Origin: Acidimicrobiaceae bacterium | GTDB lineage: Bacteria; Actinomycetota; Acidimicrobiia; Acidimicrobiales; Aldehydirespiratoraceae | Assembly (NCBI GenBank): GCA_028819005.1 | Contig: JAPPMP010000023.1 | Location: 1-55,699 of the forward strand | Direction of reading: 5' to 3' | Length of the DNA: 55,699 nucleotides | Part shown: in pieces, positions 1 to 9,019 of the stretch | How the letters are laid out: the number at the start of each line of letters is the position of its first letter | How positions within the stretch are numbered: position 1 is the first letter of the stretch | Made by a program: the position numbers and the translations under genes | The notes under the pieces: model-generated | Database searches by the model: none | What the model was told of the DNA's origin: nothing | Seen by the model: only the letters and a program-made list of their open reading frames with translations

Positions 1-207
1 CACACCGCGCTCTGCCTGGAGATCGACGCCTATGGCGGCGCAGACGGGCCGGTTGCGGCGCTCGTGGACGACGTGGGAGAACCCGTCGCCTTCGTTGGAG
101 ACAGGTTGGCTCAGCTTGAACAGCTGAGCATCGAACAACCAGGACGGGCACGGGCCCAGTCAGGGCGTTTGGCAGCGAAACGTTCGTGCCCGGGCTGTTC
201 GTCGTAG
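1..207 (+). CDS. Partial open frame at left edge, unknown
   Basis: The plus strand is open from the first base to a TAG at 205-207 (68 residues), with no start inside the window. The first 45 or so residues, beginning HTALCLEIDAYGG, are not explained by a gene on the other strand. The last 32 codons lie antisense to the C-terminus of selO. It may be the 3' end of a gene converging on selO with a long overlap, or only an open frame. I do not recognise a family. Confidence 0.25.
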   Translation, partial: HTALCLEIDAYGGADGPVAALVDDVGEPVAFVGDRLAQLEQLSIEQPGRARAQSGRLAAKRSCPGCSS

Positions 208-1739
208 GGCCTGCGCAGCACGTCGAGCAACTCGTTGGTGAGAGCGAAGTCGCCCTGCTCGGCGTCGTCGATTGCAAGCTGCGCCAGATAGTTGCGCAGC
301 ACGTATTTGGGGTTCACGGAGTTCATGGCCCGGCGTCGCGTTGAATCGGGCTGGCCGTCGGCTGCTACCCGGTCGCGGTAGAGGCGAAGCCAGGCGATCA
401 TGGCCCCGCGGTGGTCGCCGTTCAGCTGATCGGGCAGGTAGTAGGCGCTCGCCAACGGAGCCAGCAGCTCGTCGTCACCGATCAGCGAAGAAGCCGTGTC
501 GATTTCGGCGAGGCCTCGGAAGAACAGGGTCATGTCCGTCTCGGCGCGCGGCAGAAGTTCAAGCAAGCCCTCGATCAACGACTGGTCGAGTTCAGGATTG
601 AATCCGGCGATGCCGAGCTTCTCAGCCATCATCTGCGGCCATCTCTCGTTGAAACGGCTGACGTAGGAATTGAGCGCACTCTCGAGCGGTTCGACCTCTT
701 CGACCAACGGATAGATCGCGTTCGCCAGACGTTCGAGGTTCCAGCTCGCGATATGCGGCTGCGCGCCGAAGCGGTAGCGCTTCATCGAGGCGTCGGTTGT
801 GTTGGGCGTCCACCCCGGGTCGTAATCCTCGAGCCAGCCATAGGGCCCGTAGTCGATGGTGAGTCCATGGATCGACATGTTGTCGGTGTTCATCACCCCG
901 TGGACGAAACCGACCCGCTGCCAGTGCACGACCATGTCGGCCGTGCGCCGGGCGACCTCGGCGAACCAATCGACGTAGATTCCTTCAGGCAACAGACCAT
1001 CGGTCGGATCGACGCCGCGGGCCTCGAGCAACTCTGCGAAGTGAGTGGTGATCGTGTAGTCGGCGAGGCGCCGAAGGTTGTCTGTGTCACCTCTCGCCGC
1101 GTAGATCTCGAAGTTCCCGAAACGGATGAAGGACGGCGCAACCCGGCAGACCACGGCGCCCTGCTCGAGCGCAGGCCGCCCGTCGTAGAACATGTCGCGC
1201 ATCACCTTGTCGCCGGTGAGCGCCACGCTCAGCGCTCGCGTCGTGGGCACGCCGAGGTGGTGCATCGCCTCGCTGCACAGGAACTCCCTTATCGACGAGC
1301 GCAACACCGCCAAACCATCGGCAGTGCGGGAGTACGGGGTGGGGCCGGCGCCTTTGAGCTGCAGCGTCTGGCGGCCGTCGGACGCAGTGAGCACCTCGCC
1401 CAAAGTGATCGCTCGGCCGTCACCGAGTTGGCCGGCCCAGTTCCCGAACTGGTGGCCTCCATAGCACATGGCGTGCGGGTCGGTGCCCGCGACGGCGGCA
1501 TTTCCGGTCAGGGCGCGCACGAACTGCTCGTTCTCGACGATTTCGTGGTCGAGCCCGAACATCTCCAGCAGCTCCGTTGCTACAGCGATGAGCGTTGGAG
1601 CTTCTGTGGGCGTCGGCATGACCCGTGAATAAGCGGCGCCATGGACCTGGCGAACACGGTTGAGGGTGTTCTCATCCGCGGCAAGCTCGCGTGTGAACGA
1701 GTTGTCCCACTCGAGTTCGGCAAGATCAGCGACTGTCAT
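111..1739 (-). CDS. selO: Protein adenylyltransferase SelO (YdiU family)
   Basis: About 542 residues, full length for the SelO/YdiU pseudokinase family, which transfers AMP from ATP to Ser, Thr or Tyr of target proteins and is linked to redox homeostasis. Family motifs are clear: YGGHQFGNWAGQLGDGRA near residue 95, the nucleotide-binding lysine in LQLKGAG near 129, a long SSIREFLCSEAMHHLG helix, and NTDNMSI with IDYGPYG around 285-300. The tail reads LSCSS, so the position that is selenocysteine in some SelO proteins is an ordinary cysteine. I chose the second ATG because a TAGGCT box on the minus strand (1748-1753) lies 8 nt before it; an ATG six bases upstream is the alternative. It is divergent from copA. 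Confidence 0.92.
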   Translation of the reverse strand: MTVADLAELEWDNSFTRELAADENTLNRVRQVHGAAYSRVMPTPTEAPTLIAVATELLEMFGLDHEIVENEQFVRALTGNAAVAGTDPHAMCYGGHQFGNWAGQLGDGRAITLGEVLTASDGRQTLQLKGAGPTPYSRTADGLAVLRSSIREFLCSEAMHHLGVPTTRALSVALTGDKVMRDMFYDGRPALEQGAVVCRVAPSFIRFGNFEIYAARGDTDNLRRLADYTITTHFAELLEARGVDPTDGLLPEGIYVDWFAEVARRTADMVVHWQRVGFVHGVMNTDNMSIHGLTIDYGPYGWLEDYDPGWTPNTTDASMKRYRFGAQPHIASWNLERLANAIYPLVEEVEPLESALNSYVSRFNERWPQMMAEKLGIAGFNPELDQSLIEGLLELLPRAETDMTLFFRGLAEIDTASSLIGDDELLAPLASAYYLPDQLNGDHRGAMIAWLRLYRDRVAADGQPDSTRRRAMNSVNPKYVLRNYLAQLAIDDAEQGDFALTNELLDVLRRPYDEQPGHERFAAKRPDWARARPGCSMLSCSS

Positions 1740-1747
1740 CAGCATTC

Positions 1748-1753
1748 AGCCTA
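1748..1753 (-). promoter_or_regulatory. Candidate -10 box of selO (leaderless)
   Basis: TAGGCT on the minus strand, 8 nt before the ATG at 1739. No ribosome-binding site lies between them, so the transcript probably starts at or next to the start codon. Confidence 0.5.
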
Positions 1754-1825
1754 GGTCAGCGATCCCCGCCGAGCCGCCGGATTGTGCGAGCCAGTCGATT
1801 GTGAAGCCGCACAGAGATCAAGAGA

Positions 1826-1831
1826 TAAACT
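1826..1831 (+). promoter_or_regulatory. Candidate -10 box of copA (leaderless)
   Basis: TAAACT lies 6 nt before the copA ATG at 1838, too close for a leader with a ribosome-binding site. I see no convincing -35 hexamer or copper-regulator operator in the 98-bp gap to selO. Confidence 0.55.
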
Positions 1832-1837
1832 GGCATT

Positions 1838-3961
1838 ATGGAAACCGAAGTTCGTTCGGAACTTGCGGTTGATGGCATGACCTGTTCGGCTTGCGCGGCT
1901 TCGATTGAACAGGGTCTTGCCCGCCTCGAAGGCGTGGTGTCGGCTCAGGTCAACTTCACGACCAGCAAGGCGACCGTCCTTCACAGTCGCATCGTGACGG
2001 TCGACGAATTCCGCACCGCGATTGAATCGCTCGGCTACGGCGCGCCGGTCCAGATGGACCGAGACGCCGCCGAGGCTGCACGGCAGGCGGACCTCTGGTC
2101 GCGATTTCGCGTTGCCGCGGTGCTCGCAGTTCCAGTCTCGGCGATCTCCATGATTCGACCGCTGCGCTTCGAGGGTTGGGAATGGTTTTCGTTGATACTG
2201 GCCGCGCCGATCGTTTTCTGGTCCGGTTGGCGGTTCCACCGGGCCGCCGTCGCCAACCTGCGGCATCGCCTGGTCACCATGGACACGCTGGTCTCGGTGG
2301 GCACTCTGGCCGCGTTGACATGGTCGACAGTCGTGCTGTTGGGCGATCTGGAAGCCGACGTCTACTTCGAGACGAGCGCGGTGATCATCACCTTGGTCCT
2401 GCTAGGAAAATGGTTGGAGATCGGCGCCACGCGCCGCTCAGGAGAGGCGATCCGATCACTGGCTGATCTCGGCGCCCGCACCGCGTTGCTGGAGGACGGC
2501 ACCGAGATCGCCGTCAACGACCTGGAGGTCGGGATGAGATTCCGGGTGCGGCCCGGGGAGAAGATCGCCACCGACGGAATCGTCGTTGAAGGGCATTCTG
2601 CGGTGGACGTGTCGATGGTCACCGGGGAGCCCGTGCCAGTCGAGATTCAAGCAGGCGACGGGGTAATCGGCGCTACGGTCAACTCCAACGGCTCAGTGCT
2701 GGTGGAGGCGACGCGGGTCGGCGCCGACACAGCCTTGGCCCAGATCATCCGACTCGTCGACGAAGCCCAGGGCAGCCGTGCGCCGATCCAGCGACTCGCC
2801 GACCGGGTAGCCGGCGTCTTCGTGCCCGTCGCCATCGCCATAGCCGCCGTCACCCTCGCTGGTTGGTTGATATTCGGCGATTCCGGCTCAGACGCCTTCA
2901 CCGCCGCGGTCGCAGTGCTGATTATTGCCTGCCCCTGCGCCCTGGGGCTTGCAACACCGCTTGCGATACTCGTCGGCACGGGACGAGGTGCACAGTTGGG
3001 GATCATCGTCAAAGGCGCCGAAGTTCTTGAGGACAGCCGGCGACTCGACACGGTCGTGCTCGACAAGACCGGCACTGTGACAGAGGGCCGCATGGAACTC
3101 GTCGAAGTGATCTCACCTGGCGGTGACGGCGAAGAACTGTTGAGCGTCGCGGCCGCGCTGGAATCAAGGTCCGAACACCCGATCGCCCAGGCCATCGCCG
3201 ACTCGACCGAATCTGCCCGGTCGGTGACCGACTTCGAGAACCGTCCCGGCTTCGGGGTGGTCGGGTCGGTCGATTCCGTTCGCGCGCAAGTCGGTCGTCG
3301 AGACCTCTTCTCGGAAATACCCGCAGAGATCGAGAGGCTCGCGAACGAGGCCGAAGCTAAAGGCCACACGGTGGTGTTCGTGGGACGTGGATCTGCCGCA
3401 CAAGCCGGCCTGGTGGTAGCAGATCGGATAAAGGCGTCATCGGCTGGAGCCGTTGTTGCGCTGCGCCGACAGGGGCTGGACCTCGTACTGCTGACAGGCG
3501 ACAACGAACGCACCGCGCGGAGCGTTGCCGCTGCGGTGGGAATCGAGCGGATCAGCGCTTCCATGCCCCCTGACGCCAAAGCCGCCGAAATCGCCCGACT
3601 CCAAGAGATGGGGCACCGAGTCGCCATGGTCGGCGACGGCGTCAACGACGCTCCCGCGTTGGCCCAGGCCGATGTGGGAATCGCAATCGGGAGCGGAACC
3701 GATATCGCGATGGAGGCGTCCGATTTGACAGTGCTGCGGGGGGATCTCCTCGCGGTAGCCGATGCCGTCGCATTGTCCAGGCGAACCTTCGGAACCATCA
3801 AGGGCAACCTGTTCTGGGCGTTCGCCTACAACCTGGCGGCAATACCCCTCGCGGCGTCCGGTGTGCTGAACCCGATGATCGCCGCGGCGGCAATGGGCCT
3901 CTCGTCGCTCTTCGTGGTCACCAACAGCCTGCGCCTGCGCCGTTTCAGCACAGCGCGGTAG
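1838..3961 (+). CDS. copA: Copper-translocating P1B-type ATPase
   Basis: A 707-residue heavy-metal ATPase that exports Cu(I) from the cytoplasm using ATP. In order: one N-terminal metal-binding domain with GMTCSAC (Cys16, Cys19), paired membrane helices, the TGEPVPV actuator motif, the transmembrane metal site ACPCALG near residue 365, the phosphorylated aspartate in DKTGT near 408, SEHPIAQAI (the HP signature of P1B pumps), and GDGVNDAPA near 600. The CPC site supports copper or silver. The last codons (RRFSTAR-stop) fall inside the first unit of a 72-bp tandem repeat that continues downstream. No chaperone or copper regulator gene is adjacent. Confidence 0.93.
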   Translation: METEVRSELAVDGMTCSACAASIEQGLARLEGVVSAQVNFTTSKATVLHSRIVTVDEFRTAIESLGYGAPVQMDRDAAEAARQADLWSRFRVAAVLAVPVSAISMIRPLRFEGWEWFSLILAAPIVFWSGWRFHRAAVANLRHRLVTMDTLVSVGTLAALTWSTVVLLGDLEADVYFETSAVIITLVLLGKWLEIGATRRSGEAIRSLADLGARTALLEDGTEIAVNDLEVGMRFRVRPGEKIATDGIVVEGHSAVDVSMVTGEPVPVEIQAGDGVIGATVNSNGSVLVEATRVGADTALAQIIRLVDEAQGSRAPIQRLADRVAGVFVPVAIAIAAVTLAGWLIFGDSGSDAFTAAVAVLIIACPCALGLATPLAILVGTGRGAQLGIIVKGAEVLEDSRRLDTVVLDKTGTVTEGRMELVEVISPGGDGEELLSVAAALESRSEHPIAQAIADSTESARSVTDFENRPGFGVVGSVDSVRAQVGRRDLFSEIPAEIERLANEAEAKGHTVVFVGRGSAAQAGLVVADRIKASSAGAVVALRRQGLDLVLLTGDNERTARSVAAAVGIERISASMPPDAKAAEIARLQEMGHRVAMVGDGVNDAPALAQADVGIAIGSGTDIAMEASDLTVLRGDLLAVADAVALSRRTFGTIKGNLFWAFAYNLAAIPLAASGVLNPMIAAAAMGLSSLFVVTNSLRLRRFSTAR

Positions 3962-4198
3962 CGGGCCGTTACGGCACGTCCGGTCATCGGATCTGTCCGG
4001 TCTTGTGGGCGCCGTTTCGGCACAGTGCGGTGGCGGGCCGTTTACGGCACGGCCGGTCATCGGATCTGTCCGGTTTTGTGGGTGCCGTTTCGGCACAGTG
4101 CGGTGGTGGGCCGTTGCGGCATGGCCGGTTATCGGATCTGTCCGGTTTTGTGGGTGCCGTTTCGGCACAGCGCGGTAGCGGGCCGTTTACGGCACGGC
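3941..4198. repeat. 72/73-bp tandem repeat, 3.6 copies, starting inside copA
   Basis: Units begin at 3941, 4013, 4086 and 4158 (the last is partial, to about 4198), each opening with CGTTTC(A/G)GCACAG. The first unit encodes the last seven residues and stop of CopA; the others are non-coding. The units differ at scattered positions and are not fresh copies. The rest of the gap up to 4274 holds only the promoter of the next gene. Confidence 0.9.
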
Positions 4199-4260
4199 TC
4201 CAGCGTCCGCCATGAAATTGCGCGGCGGCAGCGGGTTTCTCGTGGTCGCAGCGAGCCGTC

Positions 4261-4266
4261 TAGGGT
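4261..4266 (+). promoter_or_regulatory. Candidate -10 box of the flavin oxidoreductase (leaderless)
   Basis: TAGGGT lies 8 nt before the ATG at 4275, with no ribosome-binding site between. It supports the downstream start over an in-frame ATG at 4212. Confidence 0.55.
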
Positions 4267-4274
4267 CGATTCCC

Positions 4275-5495
4275 ATGGAATTCGGGCTTTTTCTCAACGG
4301 GTACATTCCCGGACCGGCCGCTCATGACCCGGAACTCGAGCACTTGTCGTTGATGCGGCAGATCGACTACGGAGTCCTCGCCGACCAGAACAATTTCAAA
4401 TACGCCTGGCTCGGCGAGCACCACTGCCTGTCGGAGTACAGCCACATGTCGGCTCCGGAGGTGGTGATGGGAGCGATCGCCGCACGCACGGAACGCATCC
4501 ACCTAGCCAGCGGCATCACCAGCCTTCCAACCACCAAAGAGCACCCGGTGCGGATCGCCGAGCGTGCGGCAATGCTCGACCACATCACCGAGGGCCGTTT
4601 CGAGTTCGGGACCGGGCGCGGCGCCGGCAGCCATGAAGTCGCCAGCTTCAACGGCACCCTGATCACAGAGACCAAGGCAATGTGGAACGAGGTCGTCCGC
4701 GAGATTCCGCGGATGTGGGAGCAGAAGGACTATGTCTTCGACGGTGAGTTCTTCAATGTGCCCACTCCCCACAACGTCCTGCCCAAGCCGTACCTGCAGG
4801 GGCACCCTCCGATCTGGCTGGCCTGCGGAAATCCCAGTTCATTCGTGACGGCCGGCGAGATGGGAATCGGCGCGGTGGCCTTCAATTTCAAGCCGATACA
4901 CGATATGGGACCGCTCGTGGACGCCTACAAAGACGCTGCGGCCGATCCCAAAGAGATCATCGGCCAGTTCCAGAACAACAACCTGATGCTCACCAACGAG
5001 GTGGTGTGCCTTGAAGACCGCGAGGAGGCGCGCCGGATCGCCACGGCGCGGGGCAACGGTTATCTGATCACGCTGCTCCACCTCTACCACGACACTTTCC
5101 CGAAGATGGGCAACGGGACGACCTGGCCCTCTCCCCCCGACATGGGAGTGCCGAATGAGGAAGCCCTCGACACGGTGATCCGGATCGGCGGAATGCTCTG
5201 CGGGACCCCCGAGGACGTCTGCGAACAACTGGCGGAATACCAACGGGTCGGCGCGGATCAGGTGGCGTTCTCGTTTCCCAAAGACGGAATGAACCATGAG
5301 CAGGCGCTCGAGTGCATCGAGCTCTTCGGCTCGCGGGTCATCCCCGAATATGACGCCGATCCGGTGCATCGCTCGACGCGGTTTCGCCGACAGGCCGAAC
5401 CCAAATTCCCGATGTTTGCCGGTGAAGTTCCCGACTTTGACATCGAGGTCCTGCCCGTCGGTCGCCTCAGGCGAGACCCAAGCCCCGCCCATTGA
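4275..5495 (+). CDS. LLM-class flavin-dependent oxidoreductase
   Basis: A 406-residue luciferase-like monooxygenase with a TIM-barrel flavin fold. It begins MEFGLFLNGYIPG, a family-typical first strand. WLGEHH, SGITSLPTTKEHPVRIAERAAMLDHIT and RFEFGTGRGAG are the characteristic luciferase-like blocks, and GTPEDVCEQLAEY near the C-terminus is also typical. Such enzymes use FMNH2 or F420H2; the substrate cannot be read from sequence. The gene stands alone between two repeat tracts. A longer frame opens at 4212, but the TAGGGT box and the family start favour 4275. Confidence 0.88.
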   Translation: MEFGLFLNGYIPGPAAHDPELEHLSLMRQIDYGVLADQNNFKYAWLGEHHCLSEYSHMSAPEVVMGAIAARTERIHLASGITSLPTTKEHPVRIAERAAMLDHITEGRFEFGTGRGAGSHEVASFNGTLITETKAMWNEVVREIPRMWEQKDYVFDGEFFNVPTPHNVLPKPYLQGHPPIWLACGNPSSFVTAGEMGIGAVAFNFKPIHDMGPLVDAYKDAAADPKEIIGQFQNNNLMLTNEVVCLEDREEARRIATARGNGYLITLLHLYHDTFPKMGNGTTWPSPPDMGVPNEEALDTVIRIGGMLCGTPEDVCEQLAEYQRVGADQVAFSFPKDGMNHEQALECIELFGSRVIPEYDADPVHRSTRFRRQAEPKFPMFAGEVPDFDIEVLPVGRLRRDPSPAH

Positions 5496-5504
5496 CCGCT
5501 CTTT

Positions 5505-5770
5505 GAGCGCGCGCAAATAGGCAGGCCTTCGAGTTGCAGCCCGTTGTTCCCCGCTCTTGTTCGCTGCGCTCTGCCCCCCGCTCTTGTTCGCTGCGCTCTG
5601 CCCCCCGCTCTTGTTCGCTGCGCTCACCGGCCGCTCGGGCGCGGGCGGGACACGTTCCGGAGGTTCAGTGATGCCTCACACGAATCACCGGCCGCTCGGG
5701 CGCGGCGGGCCGCGGCCCCGCGAATCAAACCGTTCGCACACCGAAATCCTCTGCCAATTTACGGGGCTTC
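5505..5770. repeat. Mosaic intergenic repeat, copy 1 (modules A-B-B-B-C-C-D)
   Basis: The gap between the oxidoreductase and pepA is almost wholly repeat. Module A starts GAGCGCGCGCAAATAGGC at 5505. Module B (GCTCTTGTTCGCTGCGCTC) occurs three times with a 27-bp period at 5553, 5580 and 5607. Module C (CACCGGCCGCTCGGGCGCGG) follows twice, and module D (about 5722-5770, containing CCGAAATCCT) ends just before the pepA promoter. The same modules in the same order occur at 44540-44970. Open frames here are repeat artefacts. Confidence 0.85.
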
Positions 5771-5797
5771 TTAGCGCCCGAACGGCGCTCAATCCCG

Positions 5798-5803
5798 TAT
5801 TGT
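5798..5803 (+). promoter_or_regulatory. Candidate -10 box of pepA (leaderless)
   Basis: TATTGT lies 6 nt before the pepA ATG at 5810. Its upstream half lies next to repeat module D. Confidence 0.55.
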
Positions 5804-5809
5804 GCTCGC

Positions 5810-7306
5810 ATGCAGATTAGCTTTCGTGCGGTGCGTGTCCTTCCCAAGAGGGCAAAGGCGCAAATATGGATCGTCACCTCCGAGACGGTGGCTGCAGGAC
5901 TCGCTCAAATCAGCGCTCGCGACCTTGAGAACGCGGACTTCAGCGGCAAAATGGGCCAGTCGTACACCTGGCCGAGCGAAGGGCGGATAGCTGTCCTGGT
6001 CGGCGTCGGCTCAGGGGCCGAAGTGGATTCCAACAAGCTGCGCCGTGCGGGGGCGACCATAGGTCGAAAACTGGGCAGGCAAAGCTGGATAGGCGTGGAC
6101 CTGCCGGACGCTGAACTTGACAGCGCTGCCTCCCGCCAAGCCCTGGTTGAAGGAATTGCGCTCGGGAGTTACAAGTTCTTGACATACAAGTCCGGAGGTG
6201 AACCGCCGAAGTTGAACCGCGTCGATGTTGCCGGCGGGGTAGGTGCAGCGAATCAACATCCACTCGATCTCGGCAAGGCTGTAGCTGAAGCACAGATGCT
6301 CGCCCGAGACCTCGTGAACGAACCAGGCGGCACACTCACCGCCCCCGAATTCGCTGACCGCGCGGCCGCTGTCGGCCACGACCGCGGCCTGTCGGTCAAA
6401 GTATGGGACGAGACCGCGATAGCCGACGGCGGGTTGGGCGGGATCCTCGGAGTCAACCGAGGATCAACGCTTCCACCCCGGTTGCTGGAGTTGACCTACG
6501 ACCCGCCTGAACCCCCGAACGGCACATTGGCGCTCGTCGGCAAAGGGATCGTGTTCGATGCGGGAGGCCTGTCGATCAAGACCGGTCAGGGCATGATGAC
6601 CATGAAATGCGACATGGGTGGCGGCGCGGCGGTGGTCGGCGCCATGTCGGCCATGACTCAGATAGCACCTACCGCACAGATCCGAGCTTTCGTTCCGATG
6701 ACCGACAACATGCTCGGAGGCGATGCCACACGCCCCGGCGACGTGCTCAAGATCCGCAACGGCAAGACCATTGAGGTGCTCAACACGGACGCCGAAGGTC
6801 GCCTGGTCCTGGCAGACGCGCTCTCGCTGGCCAGCGAATCAGAACCCGATGCGATCATCGATCTGGCCACGCTCACCGGGGCCTGCATGGTGGCGCTCGG
6901 CCCGAAGATCGCCGGGCTCATGGGCAACAACGACGAATGGATCGAGGCCGTGAAGCAGGCGTCTGAGGTCTCCGGTGAGAGGGTTTGGCATCTGCCGTTG
7001 CCCGCTGACTACTCCAAGCAATTCGAGTCGTCCGTAGCGGACATGAAGAACATCGGCACACCCCATGGCGGAGCGCTCACCGCAGGGTTGATCTTGCAGG
7101 AGTTCGTGGCAGATGGGATTCCCTGGGTCCATCTCGATATTGCCGGACCGGCTTGGAGCGACTCCGACGAGGCTGAGATCACCAAGGGAGGCACAGGTTT
7201 CGGCGTTCGACTGTTGATCGAGCTGGCCAAGAACTTCGGGAACTTTCGTCGACGACAGAGCGTTGGGGAGCGCGTCGGCGACAGCGCGCAGTCGCCCTCC
7301 GAGTAG
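5810..7306 (+). CDS. pepA: Leucyl aminopeptidase, M17 family
   Basis: A 498-residue cytosolic metalloaminopeptidase that removes N-terminal residues from peptides. The C-terminal catalytic domain carries the metal and substrate residues: VGKGIVFDAGGLSIK near residue 245, MKCDMGGGAAV, and the NTDAEGRLVLADAL signature near 325. LATLTGACMVALG and PHGGALTAGLILQEFV are also typical. The last 20 or so residues after LLIELAKNFG are not family-like. Reading on past the TAG in the same frame gives a polyketide-synthase fragment, so the present C-terminus may be a rearranged junction. Confidence 0.94.
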   Translation: MQISFRAVRVLPKRAKAQIWIVTSETVAAGLAQISARDLENADFSGKMGQSYTWPSEGRIAVLVGVGSGAEVDSNKLRRAGATIGRKLGRQSWIGVDLPDAELDSAASRQALVEGIALGSYKFLTYKSGGEPPKLNRVDVAGGVGAANQHPLDLGKAVAEAQMLARDLVNEPGGTLTAPEFADRAAAVGHDRGLSVKVWDETAIADGGLGGILGVNRGSTLPPRLLELTYDPPEPPNGTLALVGKGIVFDAGGLSIKTGQGMMTMKCDMGGGAAVVGAMSAMTQIAPTAQIRAFVPMTDNMLGGDATRPGDVLKIRNGKTIEVLNTDAEGRLVLADALSLASESEPDAIIDLATLTGACMVALGPKIAGLMGNNDEWIEAVKQASEVSGERVWHLPLPADYSKQFESSVADMKNIGTPHGGALTAGLILQEFVADGIPWVHLDIAGPAWSDSDEAEITKGGTGFGVRLLIELAKNFGNFRRRQSVGERVGDSAQSPSE

Positions 7307-7459
7307 TCCGGAGACCTGAGGGCAGATGAGCGGCGCGTCTCAGCTGCGAACGAAGATCTCGGGAGATCGGGAGACTCGATCGCCGTTGTCGGGATGGCGT
7401 GCCGATTTCCCGGAGCCGACGACCTCTCGGCGTTCTGGAATCTGCTCCAAGACGTCAGT
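7307..7459 (+). pseudogene. Remnant of a type I polyketide synthase ketosynthase N-terminus
   Basis: Directly after the pepA stop, in the same frame, the DNA reads a charged linker (ADERRVSAANEDLGRSGDS) and then IAVVGMACRFPGADDLSAFW followed by NLLQD. This is the hallmark start of a modular PKS ketosynthase domain. Similarity ends at about 7455, where the oppositely oriented hypothetical gene has its stop codon; the catalytic cysteine and everything else of the domain are absent. I read it as a deletion remnant. An alternative is a very short unrelated peptide, but the motif match is too specific to be chance. Confidence 0.65.
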
Positions 7460-8084
7460 TGGAACTGTTGGCTAGCCCGTCCAGCGGACCGTGGTGCTGG
7501 TCCCATGCCCAGCGAACCGCGTCCGCAGCGATGGACGGGTGGAATCGCCAGCGTCCGAGTTGAAGTTCGGCATCGTCGAGCGCATCGCCGCACTCGACCA
7601 GGCCGAGCGCCAATCGACGCGCTCTGCGCTGAATCGTCTCGTTGTTCAAACGAAGTTCGCCTTCCACGAACAAGGCGTGCTCGTGCTGTCGGCGGGGCGA
7701 CAGGCGACTCACCTGCGTGCGGTTGAGCGGAGGCAGCCTTCGTCGCACCTCTATCTCCGTCGGTGAGAGCGAGCGAACGACGCTGAACCGGCATGCTCGC
7801 TCGAAGCTCCTGGTCAATGGGCCTGCTCGACCCACCCGTCGCCCCAGTCCCAGCGCTGAGGCCGTCGCCTTGAAGTCGAGGTCGAACCCCTCGGGGGACT
7901 CCTCCAAAGACTGGGCGCAGTGCCTCAACAACAGAATGGTGGTGGGCCCGAGCACCCCGAGCCAGAACTTCTCAACATAGTGGGACCTCGGATCGTGCCC
8001 GAGTCGATCAACGATCGGATCTCCCCAGGGGGTGACCCGGATCTGATCCAATGCCGGTGCCAACAATAGGGTCGGTGGTTCCAT
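7455..8084 (-). CDS. Conserved hypothetical protein
   Basis: A 209-residue protein starting MEPPTLLLAPALDQ, with a GGGAGA ribosome-binding site six bases before the ATG; an ATG at 8105 is an alternative. The segment HYVEKFWLGVLGPTTILLLR, followed by a basic C-terminal half (RLPPLNRTQVSRLS, QRRARRLALGLVE), recalls a family of uncharacterised actinobacterial proteins of about 200 residues, but I cannot name a function. There is no signal peptide, and the one hydrophobic stretch (WLGVLGPTTILLL) is short. It lies between a PKS remnant and an AT-rich promoter tract, so it may be imported. Confidence 0.7.
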   Translation of the reverse strand: MEPPTLLLAPALDQIRVTPWGDPIVDRLGHDPRSHYVEKFWLGVLGPTTILLLRHCAQSLEESPEGFDLDFKATASALGLGRRVGRAGPLTRSFERACRFSVVRSLSPTEIEVRRRLPPLNRTQVSRLSPRRQHEHALFVEGELRLNNETIQRRARRLALGLVECGDALDDAELQLGRWRFHPSIAADAVRWAWDQHHGPLDGLANSSN

Positions 8085-8110
8085 TCGAGTTCTCCCGCCG
8101 TTCATTACCG

Positions 8111-8175
8111 CTGTTTACTCTACCAGAAGCAGTATAACTATATTTGAATATATTTCAATAAATATTGTTTCACAG
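8111..8175. promoter_or_regulatory. AT-rich divergent promoter tract with palindrome
   Basis: This is an unusually AT-rich stretch for the window. It contains the inverted repeat TTGAA-TATAT-TTCAA at 8144-8158 and, on the minus strand, a TAGAGT box (8117-8122) suited to the hypothetical gene. A repressor operator is possible but unproven. Confidence 0.4.
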
Positions 8176-8218
8176 GTTCGCATTCGGCCGATCCGGACAA
8201 TGGAGGGCCGAGGTGGCG

Positions 8219-8224
8219 TAGTCT
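8219..8224 (+). promoter_or_regulatory. Candidate -10 box of the sirtuin gene (leaderless)
   Basis: TAGTCT lies 6 nt before the ATG at 8231. There is no ribosome-binding site. Confidence 0.55.
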
Positions 8225-8230
8225 CTGTCG

Positions 8231-9010
8231 ATGGCTGAGACTGCTTCTGAGAATGGGATCGATCATGCACGCGAGCTGATCGACGCCGCAGAGTCGATCG
8301 CGGTGCTTGCCGGAGCTGGGATCTCCACGGACTCGGGGATACCCGACTTCCGTGGTCCGCAGGGACTGTGGACCAAGAACCCAGAGGCTGAGAAAGCGTC
8401 CAACATCCGCCATTACCTCAGCGATCCCGAAGTCCGCAGGGCGAATTGGGCTCGCCGGGCATCAGGCGAGCTGTGGGCCGACGTCGAGCCCAATATCGGG
8501 CATCGGGCGCTGGTTCATCTTGAGAAGCGCCGGAAACTGCACACACTGATCACGCAGAACATCGACGAGTTGCATCAACGCGCGGGCAGTGATCCGTCCA
8601 AGGTCGTTGAGATCCACGGCACGACAAGGAAAGCAGCGTGCTTGTCCTGCACCTGGCGAGCGGAGATGGAGGTCGTTCTGGATCGGGTGCGGGCGGGCGA
8701 GGACGACCCTCCCTGTCCGGACTGCGGCGGAATCTTGAAATCGGCGACGGTCTCGTTCGGACAGGCCCTGGATCCGATCAACCTGCAACGCTCAGAAGCA
8801 GCGGCCGCAGAGGCTGATCTGTTCATGGCGGTGGGAACCTCGTTGACGGTGTACCCCATCAACCAGACTGTGGCGATCGCCAAGGACAACGGCGCGCGGA
8901 TTGTGATCTTGAATGCGCAAGAGACTCCCTACGACAGCATCGCCGATGTGGTGCTGGCCGAATCGATCAGCGAAGTGCTGCCGATCATTGTCGGGATGCA
9001 CAATTCTTGA
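8231..9010 (+). CDS. cobB: NAD-dependent protein deacylase, Sir2 family
   Basis: A 259-residue sirtuin that removes acyl groups from lysines using NAD, giving nicotinamide and O-acyl-ADP-ribose. GAGISTDSGIPDFRGPQGLW is the NAD-binding start, TQNIDELHQRAGS and the catalytic histidine in EIHGTTR follow, and two cysteine pairs (CLSC near residue 136, CPDCGG near 162) form the zinc site. GTSLTVYP closes the Rossmann fold. The context does not reveal the target; in actinobacteria such enzymes often act on acetylated acyl-CoA synthetases. Confidence 0.92.
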   Translation: MAETASENGIDHARELIDAAESIAVLAGAGISTDSGIPDFRGPQGLWTKNPEAEKASNIRHYLSDPEVRRANWARRASGELWADVEPNIGHRALVHLEKRRKLHTLITQNIDELHQRAGSDPSKVVEIHGTTRKAACLSCTWRAEMEVVLDRVRAGEDDPPCPDCGGILKSATVSFGQALDPINLQRSEAAAAEADLFMAVGTSLTVYPINQTVAIAKDNGARIVILNAQETPYDSIADVVLAESISEVLPIIVGMHNS

Positions 9011-9019
9011 CTGACTTGG

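Noticed and set aside
411..1628. 405-codon open frame on the plus strand opposite selO
   Set aside because: Antisense shadow of a clear SelO protein; composition-driven (Arg/Val-rich), with no motif or start signal.
2647..3807. 386-codon open frame on the minus strand opposite copA
   Set aside because: Ser/Thr/Ala-rich antisense translation of CopA; no ribosome-binding site or family likeness.
7304..7306. pepA TAG read through to make a PepA-ketosynthase fusion
   Set aside because: The ketosynthase piece is a fragment of about 30 residues without active-site residues; no readthrough signal is seen.
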